Numbered from the stretch's first letter, positions 43,096-52,745 are shown. The stretch: 64,000 nucleotides of DNA from CAVSJJ01 sp963771015 (GCA_963771015.1 CAVYRN010000007.1:310001-374000), one strand, 5' to 3'. The notes: generated by a model from the letters alone, not told the origin. Translations and numbers: made by a program.

Positions 43096-44481
43096 ATGAG
43101 CACACCAGACGCGACGGGCTCGGTACCGTCGGACGCGCCCACCGAGACGACGGAGGCCCCGGCCACCGCCGGCACCGTTCCGCCCGACGTCTCCCGCCTG
43201 GTCCGGGGGACCAAGTCCCAGGCCATGTGGCTGGCCACCTTCGGCTTCTTCGGCGGGTTCGCCGGGGTGTCGATCTTCGGCCCGCTCGTCCCGAAGTTCA
43301 CCGACCTGCTGGGCCTGTCACCGTTCGCCGCCGGGATCCTCGCGGCGATTCCGGCGCTGACCGGCTCGCTGCTGCGCATCCCGTTCGGGGCTGCGGTGGA
43401 CAAGATGGGCGGGAAGCGCCCCTTCCTCACGCTGCTCGCCGTCACCAACGTCGGAGTTCTCGGGCTCCTCCTCCTGCTCGCCACCCGCTACCCGGACGAC
43501 ATGGCCGGCACGTACCCGGTGCTGCTCCTCCTCGGGGCGCTCATCGGCTGCGGCATCGCGACGTTCTCGGTGGGCATCGCCCAGGTCTCCTACTGGTTCC
43601 CGCACAAGGAGCAGGGTGGTGCTCTCGGGACGTATGCCGGGCTCGGCAACACCAGCCCCGGCCTGTCCACGTTCTTCCTCCCGCTCGCCGTCGGCGCCCT
43701 CGGCATGCTCGGCGCCTACAGCATCTGGTTCGGGATCCTGCTGGTCATCACCATCGGCTACGGGCTCCTCATCAAGGACGCCCCGTGGTTCCAGCTGAAG
43801 GCCCACGGGATCGACCTGCCCGCCGAGCAGCTCCCCGAGCTCGGAGGCGGCGAGCGGCGACCCAGCGGCTCGGCCGTCCTGGGCCTGCGTCAGGCCGCGA
43901 CGATCCCGGCCACCTGGGTCCTGGTCTTCTTCTACTTCCTCTCCTTCGGTGGCTTCCTCGCCTTCACCTCGTGGCTGCCGACGTACTGGCACGGCATGTA
44001 CGGGTCGACGTTGCGCGAGGCGGGTCTACTCACGGCGACCTTCTCCCTCATCTCCGCGTTGATCCGCGTCCCCGGCGGCCTGCTCTCGGACCGCATCTCG
44101 ATCCGCTACGCCCTCCACGGCAACTTCCTGCTCATGCTCGCCGGCGTGCTGGTGCTGTCCTTCTCGCAGACGTTCTCCGTCTCGCTCATCGCGACCATCG
44201 GCATCGCCGTCGGGATGGGCCTGCAGAACGCCATCGTGTTCAAGCTCCTCCCGCACTACGTGCCGCACGCCGTGGGCGGGGCGTCGGGCTGGATCGGCGG
44301 TCTGGGCGCCCTCGGCGGGTTCGTCCTGCCCCCCGTCATCGGCGCCGTCACCGGCGTGGTCGGCGGGGCCACCGGCTACGCCCGAGGGTTCCTCCCGGTC
44401 GCGGTGCTGCTCGTCGTCGCCCTCCCGGTCGTCACCTGGCTGCAACGCTGGACGGCGCGCCAGGAACAACCCGCAGCCTGA
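43096..44481 (+). CDS. narK: Nitrate/nitrite transporter NarK
   Basis: A 461-residue MFS transporter. A polar, threonine/proline-rich N-terminus of about 35 residues precedes 12 helices. RIPFGAAVDKMGGKRP is loop 2-3. The two nitrate signatures are present as GALGTYAGLGNTSPGLSTFF and GGASGWIGGLGALGGFVLP. An arginine in helix 2 (LRIPFG) is a candidate nitrate ligand. It imports nitrate and/or exports nitrite for the reductase encoded downstream on the opposite strand. Divergent from the SufR-like regulator. Confidence 0.92.
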   Translation: MSTPDATGSVPSDAPTETTEAPATAGTVPPDVSRLVRGTKSQAMWLATFGFFGGFAGVSIFGPLVPKFTDLLGLSPFAAGILAAIPALTGSLLRIPFGAAVDKMGGKRPFLTLLAVTNVGVLGLLLLLATRYPDDMAGTYPVLLLLGALIGCGIATFSVGIAQVSYWFPHKEQGGALGTYAGLGNTSPGLSTFFLPLAVGALGMLGAYSIWFGILLVITIGYGLLIKDAPWFQLKAHGIDLPAEQLPELGGGERRPSGSAVLGLRQAATIPATWVLVFFYFLSFGGFLAFTSWLPTYWHGMYGSTLREAGLLTATFSLISALIRVPGGLLSDRISIRYALHGNFLLMLAGVLVLSFSQTFSVSLIATIGIAVGMGLQNAIVFKLLPHYVPHAVGGASGWIGGLGALGGFVLPPVIGAVTGVVGGATGYARGFLPVAVLLVVALPVVTWLQRWTARQEQPAA

Positions 44482-44546
44482 CGGCGCGCCCCCTCAGCGT
44501 GCGCCTTCCCGTCCGCGTCGGGTTGGCGACGCCGGTGCCGGAACGG

Positions 44547-44852
44547 TCAGGCGCGCGACGCGGCCGACGCGACGGTGCGGGCGATCGCCCCACGCAGGCG
44601 GTCGGGCGCGAGGCCGGGGCGGGGGGCGGGGCCGTCGGCTCGCGAGCCGGCTACCGAGGCCGCCTGGCCGATGGCGACGCCCCAGATGAAGGCGCCGACC
44701 GGCGCCATCGGGCGGGAGAAGCCGTGCGCGATGTCCCGGGTCAGCTCGTGGACCCCGGCGACGTCGACGAGCGCCGGGTCGACGCCCACGGCCTCACATG
44801 CCTCGCGGATCCAGTCCTGCCACTGATGTTCGGCGGCGGCGAGATCGGTCAT
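44547..44852 (-). CDS. DUF6457-like small protein at the end of the nar operon
   Basis: A 101-residue protein: QWQDWIREACEAVGVDPALV, then VHELTRDIAHGFSRPMAPVG and FIWGVAIGQAA. In other actinobacteria such short proteins sit near molybdenum-cofactor or nar genes; a link to molybdenum cofactor supply is a guess from context. Its ATG at 44852 overlaps the narI stop (ATGA), so it is the last gene of the operon. It converges with narK, 65 bp away. Confidence 0.75.
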   Translation of the reverse strand: MTDLAAAEHQWQDWIREACEAVGVDPALVDVAGVHELTRDIAHGFSRPMAPVGAFIWGVAIGQAASVAGSRADGPAPRPGLAPDRLRGAIARTVASAASRA

Positions 44853-45604
44853 CGGCGTCCTTTCGTGAGGGTAGGTCGTTCCCAGCCGCGCTGCGGCGCG
44901 CGGTTGCCCGAGGCGTAGCCGGAACGCACGTCCTTGGAGCGGTAGACGATGTAGGGCCGGGTCACGTACCCCAGCGGCGCGCTGAAGACGTGTACGAGCC
45001 GGGTGAACGGCCACATCGCGAACAGCAGGCAGGCGACCAGCGCGTGCACCTGGAACCCCAGCGGTGCGGCTGCCATCAGGTCGGGGTCCGGATGCAGCGT
45101 CCAGATGCCCCGGAACCACAGCGAGACGCCTTCGCGGTAGTTGTAGTCCCCCCCGTAGTGGAGCAGTCCCGAGATGACGGTGTTCCACATGCCGAGGGCG
45201 ATGACGAGGCCGAGAACGGCATACATCGCCTTGTCCATGACGGTGGTGGCACTGAAGACCGGCCCGACCGTCCGCCGACGGTAGACGAGGATCCCCAGCC
45301 CGACGACGGTCATGGCCCCGGTGACGATCCCGCCGGACAGGGCGACCGCGTGGTACGCACCCTCGCTGATCCCGACCGCATCGGTCCAGGACTGCGGGAG
45401 GAGCAGACCGATGACGTGCCCGGCGACGACACCGAGCAGGCCGAAGTGGAACAGCGGGCTCCCCCAACGCAGCAGCCTGGACTCGTAGAGCTGCGAGGAC
45501 CGGGTGGTCCACCCGAACTTGTCGTATCGGTAGCGCCAGTAATGCCCGACGACGAACACCGCGAGGCACACATAGGGGACGATGACCCACCAGAAGACGT
45601 TCAC
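44849..45604 (-). CDS. narI: Respiratory nitrate reductase gamma subunit NarI
   Basis: The 251-residue membrane anchor that oxidises menaquinol through two b hemes and passes electrons to NarH. Five transmembrane helices are predicted, with candidate heme histidines in GHYWRYRYDKFGW, FHFGLLGVVAGHVIG, GLLHYGG and VHALVACLLFAMWPFTRLVH. Length matches family members. Start is GTG 45604, whose GTGA overlaps the narJ stop. C-terminal tail is basic. Confidence 0.93.
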   Translation of the reverse strand: MNVFWWVIVPYVCLAVFVVGHYWRYRYDKFGWTTRSSQLYESRLLRWGSPLFHFGLLGVVAGHVIGLLLPQSWTDAVGISEGAYHAVALSGGIVTGAMTVVGLGILVYRRRTVGPVFSATTVMDKAMYAVLGLVIALGMWNTVISGLLHYGGDYNYREGVSLWFRGIWTLHPDPDLMAAAPLGFQVHALVACLLFAMWPFTRLVHVFSAPLGYVTRPYIVYRSKDVRSGYASGNRAPQRGWERPTLTKGRR

Positions 45605-46317
45605 CGCACGCTCTCCCTCTCGAGTCCCGCCTGCAACGCGTCGCCGAACGGCTCGGGCCGCGGGTTGAGCCGCGGGTCGACCGCGTACGGCGAGCTGTCC
45701 AGGCCGACCTCCTCCTGCGGCGGCCCCTGGGCCAGCAGCCGCGCCAGCGCCTCCTCGCCCTCGCCGTCCAGGACCGGAAGGCACGCCCGCACCGCGTCGA
45801 TGACGGGGAGCCAGCGCGAGGAGCGCCGGTCGAGCGCCAACCTCAGCATCTCGATGCCGACCCGGTGGTCGATGAGGATCTTCCACGCCGCGTCGAGGTC
45901 GTGCAGGGCGCCGAACTCGAGCACCACGGGCAGGAAGTCGGGGAGCTCGGTGGTGTCCAGGTCGGCGCCGGAGCGTCGGTAGGTCTGCTTGATCCGGACG
46001 AGCGCCACCCCGCGCCGGCGGGTGTCACCGTGGGTGAAGTAGGTCAGGTGCAGGGCACACTTTCGGGTGACGTCGAAGGTGTCGACGTAGTCCCGCTGCA
46101 GATCGCCGAGGTGGGTCCCGTCGAGGACGTCGAGGTATGCCGCCAGCGGCCCGCCGACGTCCGCCGGCAGCCCGGCGACGGCCTCGCGGAGCATCGGCAC
46201 GCGGCATACCAGCTCGTCGCTCGGGTACTCGAGCAGGAGTGAGGCGACCTGCCAGGCGGTCGCCAGGTCCGTGTCGGCCGGGCGCCTGCTCCCTCGCCGG
46301 CCCATCCGCAGGCCCAT
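45601..46317 (-). CDS. narJ: Nitrate reductase molybdenum cofactor assembly chaperone NarJ
   Basis: A 238-residue cytoplasmic chaperone needed to mature NarG before membrane anchoring. The family motif LLEYPSDELV near residue 27 is present, along with YVDTFDVTRKCALHLTYFTH and LPDFLPVVLEFGALHD. It sits between narH and narI in the usual order. The ATG at 46317 shares its first base with the narH stop; a GTG at 46320 immediately before is an alternative. Confidence 0.92.
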   Translation of the reverse strand: MGLRMGRRGSRRPADTDLATAWQVASLLLEYPSDELVCRVPMLREAVAGLPADVGGPLAAYLDVLDGTHLGDLQRDYVDTFDVTRKCALHLTYFTHGDTRRRGVALVRIKQTYRRSGADLDTTELPDFLPVVLEFGALHDLDAAWKILIDHRVGIEMLRLALDRRSSRWLPVIDAVRACLPVLDGEGEEALARLLAQGPPQEEVGLDSSPYAVDPRLNPRPEPFGDALQAGLERESVR

Positions 46318-47981
46318 CACGCGCTCCCCTCGTCGTCCCGGCCCGGGAAGAGCCCGTCGGGCATGCCCTTGCCGTCCCAGCTGAGCAGGTTGACCCGCCC
46401 GCGCTTGTCGCCGCCGCCGACGAGCTCGTCGCTGGTCTGGCGCTCGCGCAGCATCTGGAAGTTCTCGACGGCGACCGGGGTCAGGGCGCCCGAGCTCTCG
46501 CCGAACGGCCCGGACCCGCCCATCCCCGGCCCGCCGTCGAAGTCGAGGGCACAGTCGGTGGCGAGCTCCTCGAGGGCGTGCGCCTGCTCGGCATGGGCCA
46601 CCGGGATGACGTAGCGCTCCTCGTACTTGGCGATCGCCAGCAGCCGGAACATCTCGTACATCTGCTCCGCCTGCATGCCGACCGCCTCGGGGATCGACTC
46701 GTCGGGGTCGCGGCCGAGGTTGATGTCGCGCATGAACGAGCGCATCGCCGCGAGCTTCTTCAGGACGGCGTCGACGGGGCGGATGTCTCCGGCGGTGAAG
46801 AGGTTCGCCAGGTAGCCGATCGGGATGCGCAGGGTGTCGATCGCGGCGAACAGGTTGTCCCGGTCCTCGCCGTCGTGCCCGGTGTTGCTCACCGCGTCGA
46901 CGACCGGCGACAGCGGCGGGATGTACCAGACCATCGGCATGGTGCGGTACTCCGGGTGCAGCGGCAGGGCGACCCGGTAGTCCATGATCAGCCGGCGCAC
47001 CGGAGAGCGCTGGGCCGCCTCCACCCAGTCCGCCGGTATGCCGGCCCGCTCGGCCTCGCGCTGGACCTGAGGGTCGAAGGGGTCGAGGAACACCGAGCGC
47101 TGCGCCTCGTAGAGGTCATGGTCGTCCTCGACGGACGCTGCCTCCAGGACCCGGTCGGCGTCATAGAGCATGAGGCCGATGTAGCGCAGCCGGCCGACGC
47201 ACGTCTCCGAGCAGACGGTCGGGATGCCGACCTCGATGCGGGGGTAGCAGAAGGTGCACTTCTCGGCCTTGCCGGTCTTGTGGTTGAAGTAGACCTTCTT
47301 GTAGGGGCACCCCGAGATGCACATCCGCCAGCCGCGGCACCGGTCCTGGTCGACGAGCACGATGCCGTCCTCGGCCCGCTTGTAGATCGCCCCGCTCGGG
47401 CAGGACGCCGCACAGCTGGGGTTGAGGCAGTGCTCGCAGATCCGCGGCAGGTAGAACATGAACGTCTTCTCGAACTCGAGGCGGACCGAGTCCTCGATCC
47501 CCTTGAGCATCTCGTCCTTGGCCGCATGCTCCTGGGAGCCGCCGAGGTCGTCGTCCCAGTTGGCCGACCAGGAGACGTTGATCGGCTTCCCCGAGATGAG
47601 CGAGTGCGGCCGGGCGACCGGGAAGTGCTTCTGCGCCGGGGCGTTGAGCAGCGTCTCGTAGTCGTAGGTCCACGGCTCGTAGTAGTCCTGGATGCTCGGC
47701 ATCTTGGGGTTGGAGAAGATCGTCGCCAGCTTGTGGAACCGGCCGCCACCGCGCAGGGTGAGCCGCCCGTTGCCCTTGCGGGCCCAGCCGCCGCGCCACT
47801 TCTCCTGGTCCTCGTAGCCGCGTGGGTAGCCCAGCCCGGGGCGGGTCTCGACGTTGTTGAACCAGACGTACTCGGTGCCGGTCCGGTTGGTCCACGCCTG
47901 CTTGCAGGTCACCGAGCAGGTGTGGCACCCGATGCACTTGTCCAGGTTCATGACCATCGCCATCTGGGCCATGACTCGCAT
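46317..47981 (-). CDS. narH: Respiratory nitrate reductase beta subunit NarH
   Basis: The 554-residue electron-transfer subunit with four iron-sulfur clusters. Cysteine clusters appear in order: CIGCHTCSVTCKQAW near the start, CEHCLNPSCAASCPSGAIY, CRGWRMCISGCPYKKVYF, and CTFCYPRIEVGIPTVCSETC. The one with W replacing a Cys (CRGWRMC) is the expected 3Fe-4S site. Start ATG 47981 is preceded by AGGAGAG. The C-terminus ends LFPGRDDEGSA. It lies 29 bp after narG. Confidence 0.95.
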   Translation of the reverse strand: MRVMAQMAMVMNLDKCIGCHTCSVTCKQAWTNRTGTEYVWFNNVETRPGLGYPRGYEDQEKWRGGWARKGNGRLTLRGGGRFHKLATIFSNPKMPSIQDYYEPWTYDYETLLNAPAQKHFPVARPHSLISGKPINVSWSANWDDDLGGSQEHAAKDEMLKGIEDSVRLEFEKTFMFYLPRICEHCLNPSCAASCPSGAIYKRAEDGIVLVDQDRCRGWRMCISGCPYKKVYFNHKTGKAEKCTFCYPRIEVGIPTVCSETCVGRLRYIGLMLYDADRVLEAASVEDDHDLYEAQRSVFLDPFDPQVQREAERAGIPADWVEAAQRSPVRRLIMDYRVALPLHPEYRTMPMVWYIPPLSPVVDAVSNTGHDGEDRDNLFAAIDTLRIPIGYLANLFTAGDIRPVDAVLKKLAAMRSFMRDINLGRDPDESIPEAVGMQAEQMYEMFRLLAIAKYEERYVIPVAHAEQAHALEELATDCALDFDGGPGMGGSGPFGESSGALTPVAVENFQMLRERQTSDELVGGGDKRGRVNLLSWDGKGMPDGLFPGRDDEGSA

Positions 47982-48010
47982 GTGTCTCTCCTTCGCGTCG
48001 TCGCGGCTGG

Positions 48011-51000
48011 TCAGTACTGGACGTCCTGCGAGCGACGACGGATCATCGTCACCTCGTCGCGGTTGTTGCCCGTCGGGCCCAGATAGTTGAAGGCGAAGGA
48101 CAGCTGGGCGTACCCGCCGATGATGTGGCTCGGCTTCATGAGGATCCGGGTCAGGGAGTTGTGGATGCCGCCCCGACGGCCGTTGGTCTCGGTGAGCGGG
48201 ACGTCGATGAGCCGGTCCTGGGCATGGTGCATGTACACCGTTCCCTCGGGCATCCGGTGGCTGACGATGGCCCGGGCGACGACGACGCCGTTGCGGTTGA
48301 CCGCCTCGACCCAGTCGTTGTCGTGGACACCGATCTTGGCGGCGTCCTGGTCCGAGATCCACACCGTCTGCCCGCCGCGCGACAGCGAGAGCATGAAGAG
48401 GTTGTCCTGGTACTCGGAGTGGATCGACCACTTGTTGTGCGGGGTGAGGTAGCGCACGGAGACGCCCAGCGCGTTGCTCTCGCCGAGGGCGGTCTCCCCG
48501 AACAGCTCGGTCATGTTGAGCGGAGGGCGGAAGGTGGGCAGGCACTCGCCGAGCTCGATCATCCAGTCGTGGTCGAGATAGAAGTGCTGGCGCCCGGTCA
48601 GGGTGTGCCACGGCTTGAGCCGCTCGACGTTGATGGTGAACGGGCTGTACCGTCGGCCGCCCGTCTCCGAGCCCGACCACTCCGGCGAGGTGATGACCGG
48701 CACCGGCGCGGCCACCGTGTCCGCGAAGGTGATCCGCTTGCCCTCGTGCTCGGCGGCGAGGTCGTGCAGCAGCCGGCCGGTGCGCCTCTCGAGGACCTTG
48801 AAGCCCTGGGTGGCGAGGTGGCCGTTGGTCGTCCCCGCGAGCGCCATGATCGCCTCGGCGGCGTTGATCCCGGTGCGCAGCGAGGGGCGGCCGTCCGCGA
48901 CGCCGCCGTGGACGACGCCGTTCTTGCCCTTGAGGTACTCGACCTCCGTGCTGACGTCGATGGTGATCGCCTTGTGTGTCGTCCCCAGCGTGTCCAGGAG
49001 CGGGCCGAGGGCGGCCATCTTGTCGGCGACGGCGGCGTAGTCACGCTCGACGACGACGAGCTTGGGCATCGTCACACCCGGCACCGGCTCGCACTCCCCG
49101 TCCTTCCAGTCCAGGACCCGGCCGTGCGGCGTCGCCATCGCGTCGGGGGTGTCGTGCAGCAGCGGCACGGCGACGACGTCCTTGCGGGTGCCGAGGTGGG
49201 TGCGGGCCAGCTCGGAGAAGACCTTCGCGATCTCCTGGAAGGCGTCCCAGTCGGTCTTGCTCTGCCACGGTGGAGCGATCGCGGGGTTGAACGAGTGGAT
49301 GAACGGGTGCATGTCCGTGGTGTTGATGTCGTGCTTCTCGTACCACGTGGCGGCGGGCAGGACGACGTCGGAGAAGATCGTCGAGCTCGTCATCCGGAAG
49401 TCCAGGGTGAGCAGGAGGTCGAGCTTGCCCTCGGGCGCCTTGTCCCGCCAGAGAAGGTCCCTGGGCCGCTGGTGCTCCGGCGTCTCCTGCGCCGTGACGG
49501 CATGGTCGGTGCCCAGCAGATGCTTGAGGAAGTACTCGTCGCCCTTGGCCGAGGAGCCGAGCAGGTTGGCCCGCCACATCATCAGCACCCGTGGCCAGTT
49601 CTCCTCGGCGTCCGGGTCCTCGACGGCGAACCTCAGCCGACCGGCCTTGAGCTCGTCGACGACGTAGTCGCCCACCGGCCTGCCGGAGGCCTCCGCGTCG
49701 TCGGCCAGGGTCATCGGGTTGCGGTCGAAGGTCGGGTAGGACGGCATCCAGCCGAGCCGGGCCGACTTGGCCCACAGGTCCGCCGTCGTCAGCCCGGCGA
49801 AGGCCCCGTTGCCGGCCGCCCCGCCGGCGAGCGCGTCAGCGGCATACGTGTCGTAGCGCCACTGGTCGGTGCCGGTGTACCAGTAGCCGGTCTGGACCAT
49901 CTGTCGAGGCGGCCGCGACCAGTCCAGGCCGAACGCCAGCTGGGCCCAGCCGGTGATCGGTCTGGCCTTCTCCTGGCCGACGTAGTGGGCCCAGCCGCCG
50001 CCGTTGCGCCCCTGGCACCCGGTGATCGTCGTGAGCATGAGCATCGTCCGGTAGATGAGGTCGGAGTGGTACCAGTGGTTGGTCCCGGCGCCCATGAGGA
50101 TCATCGACCGGCCCTTCGTGTCCGCGGCGTTCTGGGCGAACTCGCGGGCGATGCGGGCGACCTGCGCGGCCGGCACCGAGGTGATCTCCTCCTGCCAGGC
50201 CGGGGTGTACGGCACCTCCGGGTCGTCGTACCCGGTCGGCCAGCGCCCCGGCAGTCCGTCCCGGCCGACCCCGTACTGGGCCAGCATGAGGTCGAGGACC
50301 GTCGTGACGAGGTACTCGCCGACCCGGCGCACGGGCACCCCGCGCTCGATGAGCGTTCCCGCCGAGCCCGGCAGGTCGAACCGCGGCAGCTCCACCGTGG
50401 CCGACTCGCCGGCGGCACCGGCATACATGGTGAGCGACGGCTGGATCTCACCGAGGTCGAGGTTCCACTGGCCGATCCCCTCGTCGCCGAACCGGTGACC
50501 GAGCGAGCCGGGCGGGACGACCGGGGCGCCGGTTGCCTCGTCCCACAGCACCGGCTTGAACATCGCGTTCTCCGAGGTGCTCTCCGGTCCGTCGAGGTCG
50601 CCCGCGACGAGGAACTTGCCCGGTCGGTGACGCCCGTTCTCGCCCTCCTCGAGGGCGACGAGGTAGGGCAGGTCGGTGTAGGTGCGGACGTAGCTCTCGA
50701 AGTAGTCGACCTGCCGGTCGACGAAGAACTCCCTGAGGACGACGTGCCCCATCGCCATGCCGAGCGCCGCGTCGGTGCCCGGGGCCACGGGCAGCCACTC
50801 GTCGGCGAACTTGACGTTCTCGGCGTAGTCGGGGCTCATGACGACGACCTTCTGGCCGCGGTACCTGGCCTCGGTCATCCAGTGGGCGTCCGGGGTGCGG
50901 GTGAGGGGGACGTTGCTGCCCCACATGACCAGGTATGCCGCGTCCCACCAGTCCCCCGACTCGGGCACGTCGGTCTGGTCGCCGAAGACCTGCGGGGAGG

Positions 51001-51757
51001 CCACCGGAAGGTCGGCGTACCAGTCGTAGAAGCTGAGCATGCAGGCACCGATGAGGGTGGTGAAGCGCGAGCCGGCGGCGTGGCTGACCATCGACATCGC
51101 CGGGATCGGCGAGAAACCGGCGATCCGGTCCGGGCCCCATCGCTTGATCGTGTAGACCTGCGCGGCCGCGATGATCTCGGTCGCCTCGGCCCAGGAGGCA
51201 CGAACCAGGCCGCCCTTCCCACGGGCACTCTTGTAGCGCCTGGCCTTCTCGGGGTCCTGCACGATCTCGGCCCAGGCGAGGACCGGGTCGCCCAGGCGCG
51301 CCTTGGCCTCGCGGAACATCTCCACGAGCACGCCGCGGACGTAGGGGTAGCGCACCCGGGTGGGCGAGTACGTGTACCAGGAGAAGGCCGCCCCCCGCGG
51401 GCAGCCGCGCGGCTCGTACTCGGGGCGGTCCGGGCCGGCGGTCGGGTAGTCGGTCTGCTGTGCCTCCCAGGTGATGATCCCGTCCTTGACGTAGACCTTC
51501 CACGAGCACGACCCGGTGCAGTTGACCCCGTGGGTGGACCGGACGACCTTGTCGTGGCTCCAGCGGTCGCGGTAGAAGGAGTCTCCCGAGCGACCGCCCT
51601 CGCGGTGCAGGGTGCGCCGGTCCGTCGAGACCTCGCCCCGGGTGAAGAAGCGACGGGTGCCGACGAGCGCCTCGGACAGGGGCCCGTCCAAACCGGGGCG
51701 TCCGCCGCTCGACCTGTCGTCCGTGGCGCTGCGCGATGACGTCGCCTGCTCGGTCAT
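48011..51757 (-). CDS. narG: Respiratory nitrate reductase alpha subunit NarG
   Basis: The 1248-residue catalytic subunit that reduces nitrate to nitrite at a bis-MGD molybdenum centre. The FS0 ligands H76, C80, C84 and C119 fall in HGVNCTGSCSWKVYV and EPRGCPRGAAFSW. SFYDWYADLPVASP contains the molybdenum ligand D245. Length and order match the E. coli enzyme, with a longer N-terminal end of about 30 residues. ATG 51757 overlaps the stop of the upstream SufR-like regulator (ATGA), so the regulator and the reductase are translated together. Confidence 0.96.
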   Translation of the reverse strand: MTEQATSSRSATDDRSSGGRPGLDGPLSEALVGTRRFFTRGEVSTDRRTLHREGGRSGDSFYRDRWSHDKVVRSTHGVNCTGSCSWKVYVKDGIITWEAQQTDYPTAGPDRPEYEPRGCPRGAAFSWYTYSPTRVRYPYVRGVLVEMFREAKARLGDPVLAWAEIVQDPEKARRYKSARGKGGLVRASWAEATEIIAAAQVYTIKRWGPDRIAGFSPIPAMSMVSHAAGSRFTTLIGACMLSFYDWYADLPVASPQVFGDQTDVPESGDWWDAAYLVMWGSNVPLTRTPDAHWMTEARYRGQKVVVMSPDYAENVKFADEWLPVAPGTDAALGMAMGHVVLREFFVDRQVDYFESYVRTYTDLPYLVALEEGENGRHRPGKFLVAGDLDGPESTSENAMFKPVLWDEATGAPVVPPGSLGHRFGDEGIGQWNLDLGEIQPSLTMYAGAAGESATVELPRFDLPGSAGTLIERGVPVRRVGEYLVTTVLDLMLAQYGVGRDGLPGRWPTGYDDPEVPYTPAWQEEITSVPAAQVARIAREFAQNAADTKGRSMILMGAGTNHWYHSDLIYRTMLMLTTITGCQGRNGGGWAHYVGQEKARPITGWAQLAFGLDWSRPPRQMVQTGYWYTGTDQWRYDTYAADALAGGAAGNGAFAGLTTADLWAKSARLGWMPSYPTFDRNPMTLADDAEASGRPVGDYVVDELKAGRLRFAVEDPDAEENWPRVLMMWRANLLGSSAKGDEYFLKHLLGTDHAVTAQETPEHQRPRDLLWRDKAPEGKLDLLLTLDFRMTSSTIFSDVVLPAATWYEKHDINTTDMHPFIHSFNPAIAPPWQSKTDWDAFQEIAKVFSELARTHLGTRKDVVAVPLLHDTPDAMATPHGRVLDWKDGECEPVPGVTMPKLVVVERDYAAVADKMAALGPLLDTLGTTHKAITIDVSTEVEYLKGKNGVVHGGVADGRPSLRTGINAAEAIMALAGTTNGHLATQGFKVLERRTGRLLHDLAAEHEGKRITFADTVAAPVPVITSPEWSGSETGGRRYSPFTINVERLKPWHTLTGRQHFYLDHDWMIELGECLPTFRPPLNMTELFGETALGESNALGVSVRYLTPHNKWSIHSEYQDNLFMLSLSRGGQTVWISDQDAAKIGVHDNDWVEAVNRNGVVVARAIVSHRMPEGTVYMHHAQDRLIDVPLTETNGRRGGIHNSLTRILMKPSHIIGGYAQLSFAFNYLGPTGNNRDEVTMIRRRSQDVQY

Positions 51758-52530
51758 GGCGCGGTCCCCTCGTCAAGGGTGCTGGACGTGAGGTGGACGC
51801 GGCACAGGTCGGGGGTGACGAACGGCTCGAGACTGACGCCGACCGACGCCTCCCCGAGCGCCTCCATGGCCCCGGCGATCAGCCCGCGATGGATGCCACA
51901 CACGACGTCCTGGCGCGTGCGGGCCAGTTCCTGGAAAGGGCAGTGCGACAGCTCGATGTCGGCTGTACGTCCCCCGTGGACGAACCGGACGTCGGGGTGG
52001 TAGCCCCAGGTGGACAGGAACTCGACGAACTGCCCGACCTTGCCCATCCACTGGCCCGGCGACGTCGAGGGGGCCGAGCCCTCGGAGACGGGGTCACTGA
52101 CCGAGGAGAGGGTGTGCCGCTCGGCCCACTGTCGGCCGACCTCCTCGGGACTCGGCGGGAACGAGCGGGTCCCATCCACATAGCAGGAGTCGGCGAGGAG
52201 CTCGGCGAACATCCGGTAGGCCCGATCGTCGTCAGCGCCGGCCACGGCACCGGCCGTCGCGGCATACGTCGTCGGCGGCCGGCCGCGCCGACCTGGAGCG
52301 GCGGCGGCCAACCCTGGTGCGATCTGGGCGGCGGCCCGAAGCTGGTCGAGGTGGAAGCGCACCGTCGTGACATGCACGCCCAGCCGCCGCGCGAGCTCCG
52401 GTGCGCTGAGGCCGACCGCCCGGGTCGGTTCGCCGCGCCGAGCAGTCACCGGGAGCGAGCGAAGTGCCTCGAGGATCCCATCGCGTACCCCGGAGCCTGC
52501 CGTCGGTGATGTGGGACGCAGCGCAGACAT
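51754..52530 (-). CDS. Second HTH regulator with three-cysteine motif, first gene of nar operon
   Basis: A 258-residue regulator with winged helix (LSAPELARRLGVHVTTVRFH, DQLRAA) and a C-terminal domain with C197, C211 and C243 (HCPFQELA, VVCGIHRGLI, DLCRVHL), spaced C-X13-C-X31-C as in the regulator at 42299-43018. It is a paralogue of that protein. ATG 52530 is favoured by GAGGAG 6 nt before it. Its stop overlaps the narG start. The Fe-S ligand function of the cysteines is inferred from SufR. No NarXL, DevR or FNR gene is seen in the window, so it is the best candidate for local control. Confidence 0.82.
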   Translation of the reverse strand: MSALRPTSPTAGSGVRDGILEALRSLPVTARRGEPTRAVGLSAPELARRLGVHVTTVRFHLDQLRAAAQIAPGLAAAAPGRRGRPPTTYAATAGAVAGADDDRAYRMFAELLADSCYVDGTRSFPPSPEEVGRQWAERHTLSSVSDPVSEGSAPSTSPGQWMGKVGQFVEFLSTWGYHPDVRFVHGGRTADIELSHCPFQELARTRQDVVCGIHRGLIAGAMEALGEASVGVSLEPFVTPDLCRVHLTSSTLDEGTAP

Positions 52531-52662
52531 CTCGGCTCCTCGCATCGGGATTAAGAGGAATAACGCGTGCACTCTACTCGGAGTCGGGGGGCGTGTCCTC
52601 CCCGTGAAGAGGCCCATTTCCGATCGATGCGACGGTTGGGCTAGTCTCATTCCGGTGTTTCA

Positions 52663-52678
52663 GAGGAGTTGTCTCCTC
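52663..52678. promoter_or_regulatory. Inverted repeat in divergent nar/DUF2249 region
   Basis: GAGGAG-TTGT-CTCCTC is a perfect 6-bp inverted repeat with a 4-nt centre. TCTCCTCC is repeated in direct orientation 20 bp further on (52672 and 52692). The site lies in the 215-bp gap between the nar-linked regulator (52530) and DUF2249 (52746). It could be an operator for either unit; the strand polarity is unclear. Confidence 0.45.
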
Positions 52679-52745
52679 CAAAATATCGGCATCTCCTCCG
52701 CGGGTCGTCCGACCCGGCGAACCGCGACGACGAAAGGTGGCCCCC

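Noticed and set aside
48125..51739. Plus-strand open frame of about 1200 codons opposite narG
   Set aside because: NarG is certain from its motifs. The opposite frame is low-complexity Arg/Gly/Ala/Asp-rich, as expected of an antisense shadow.
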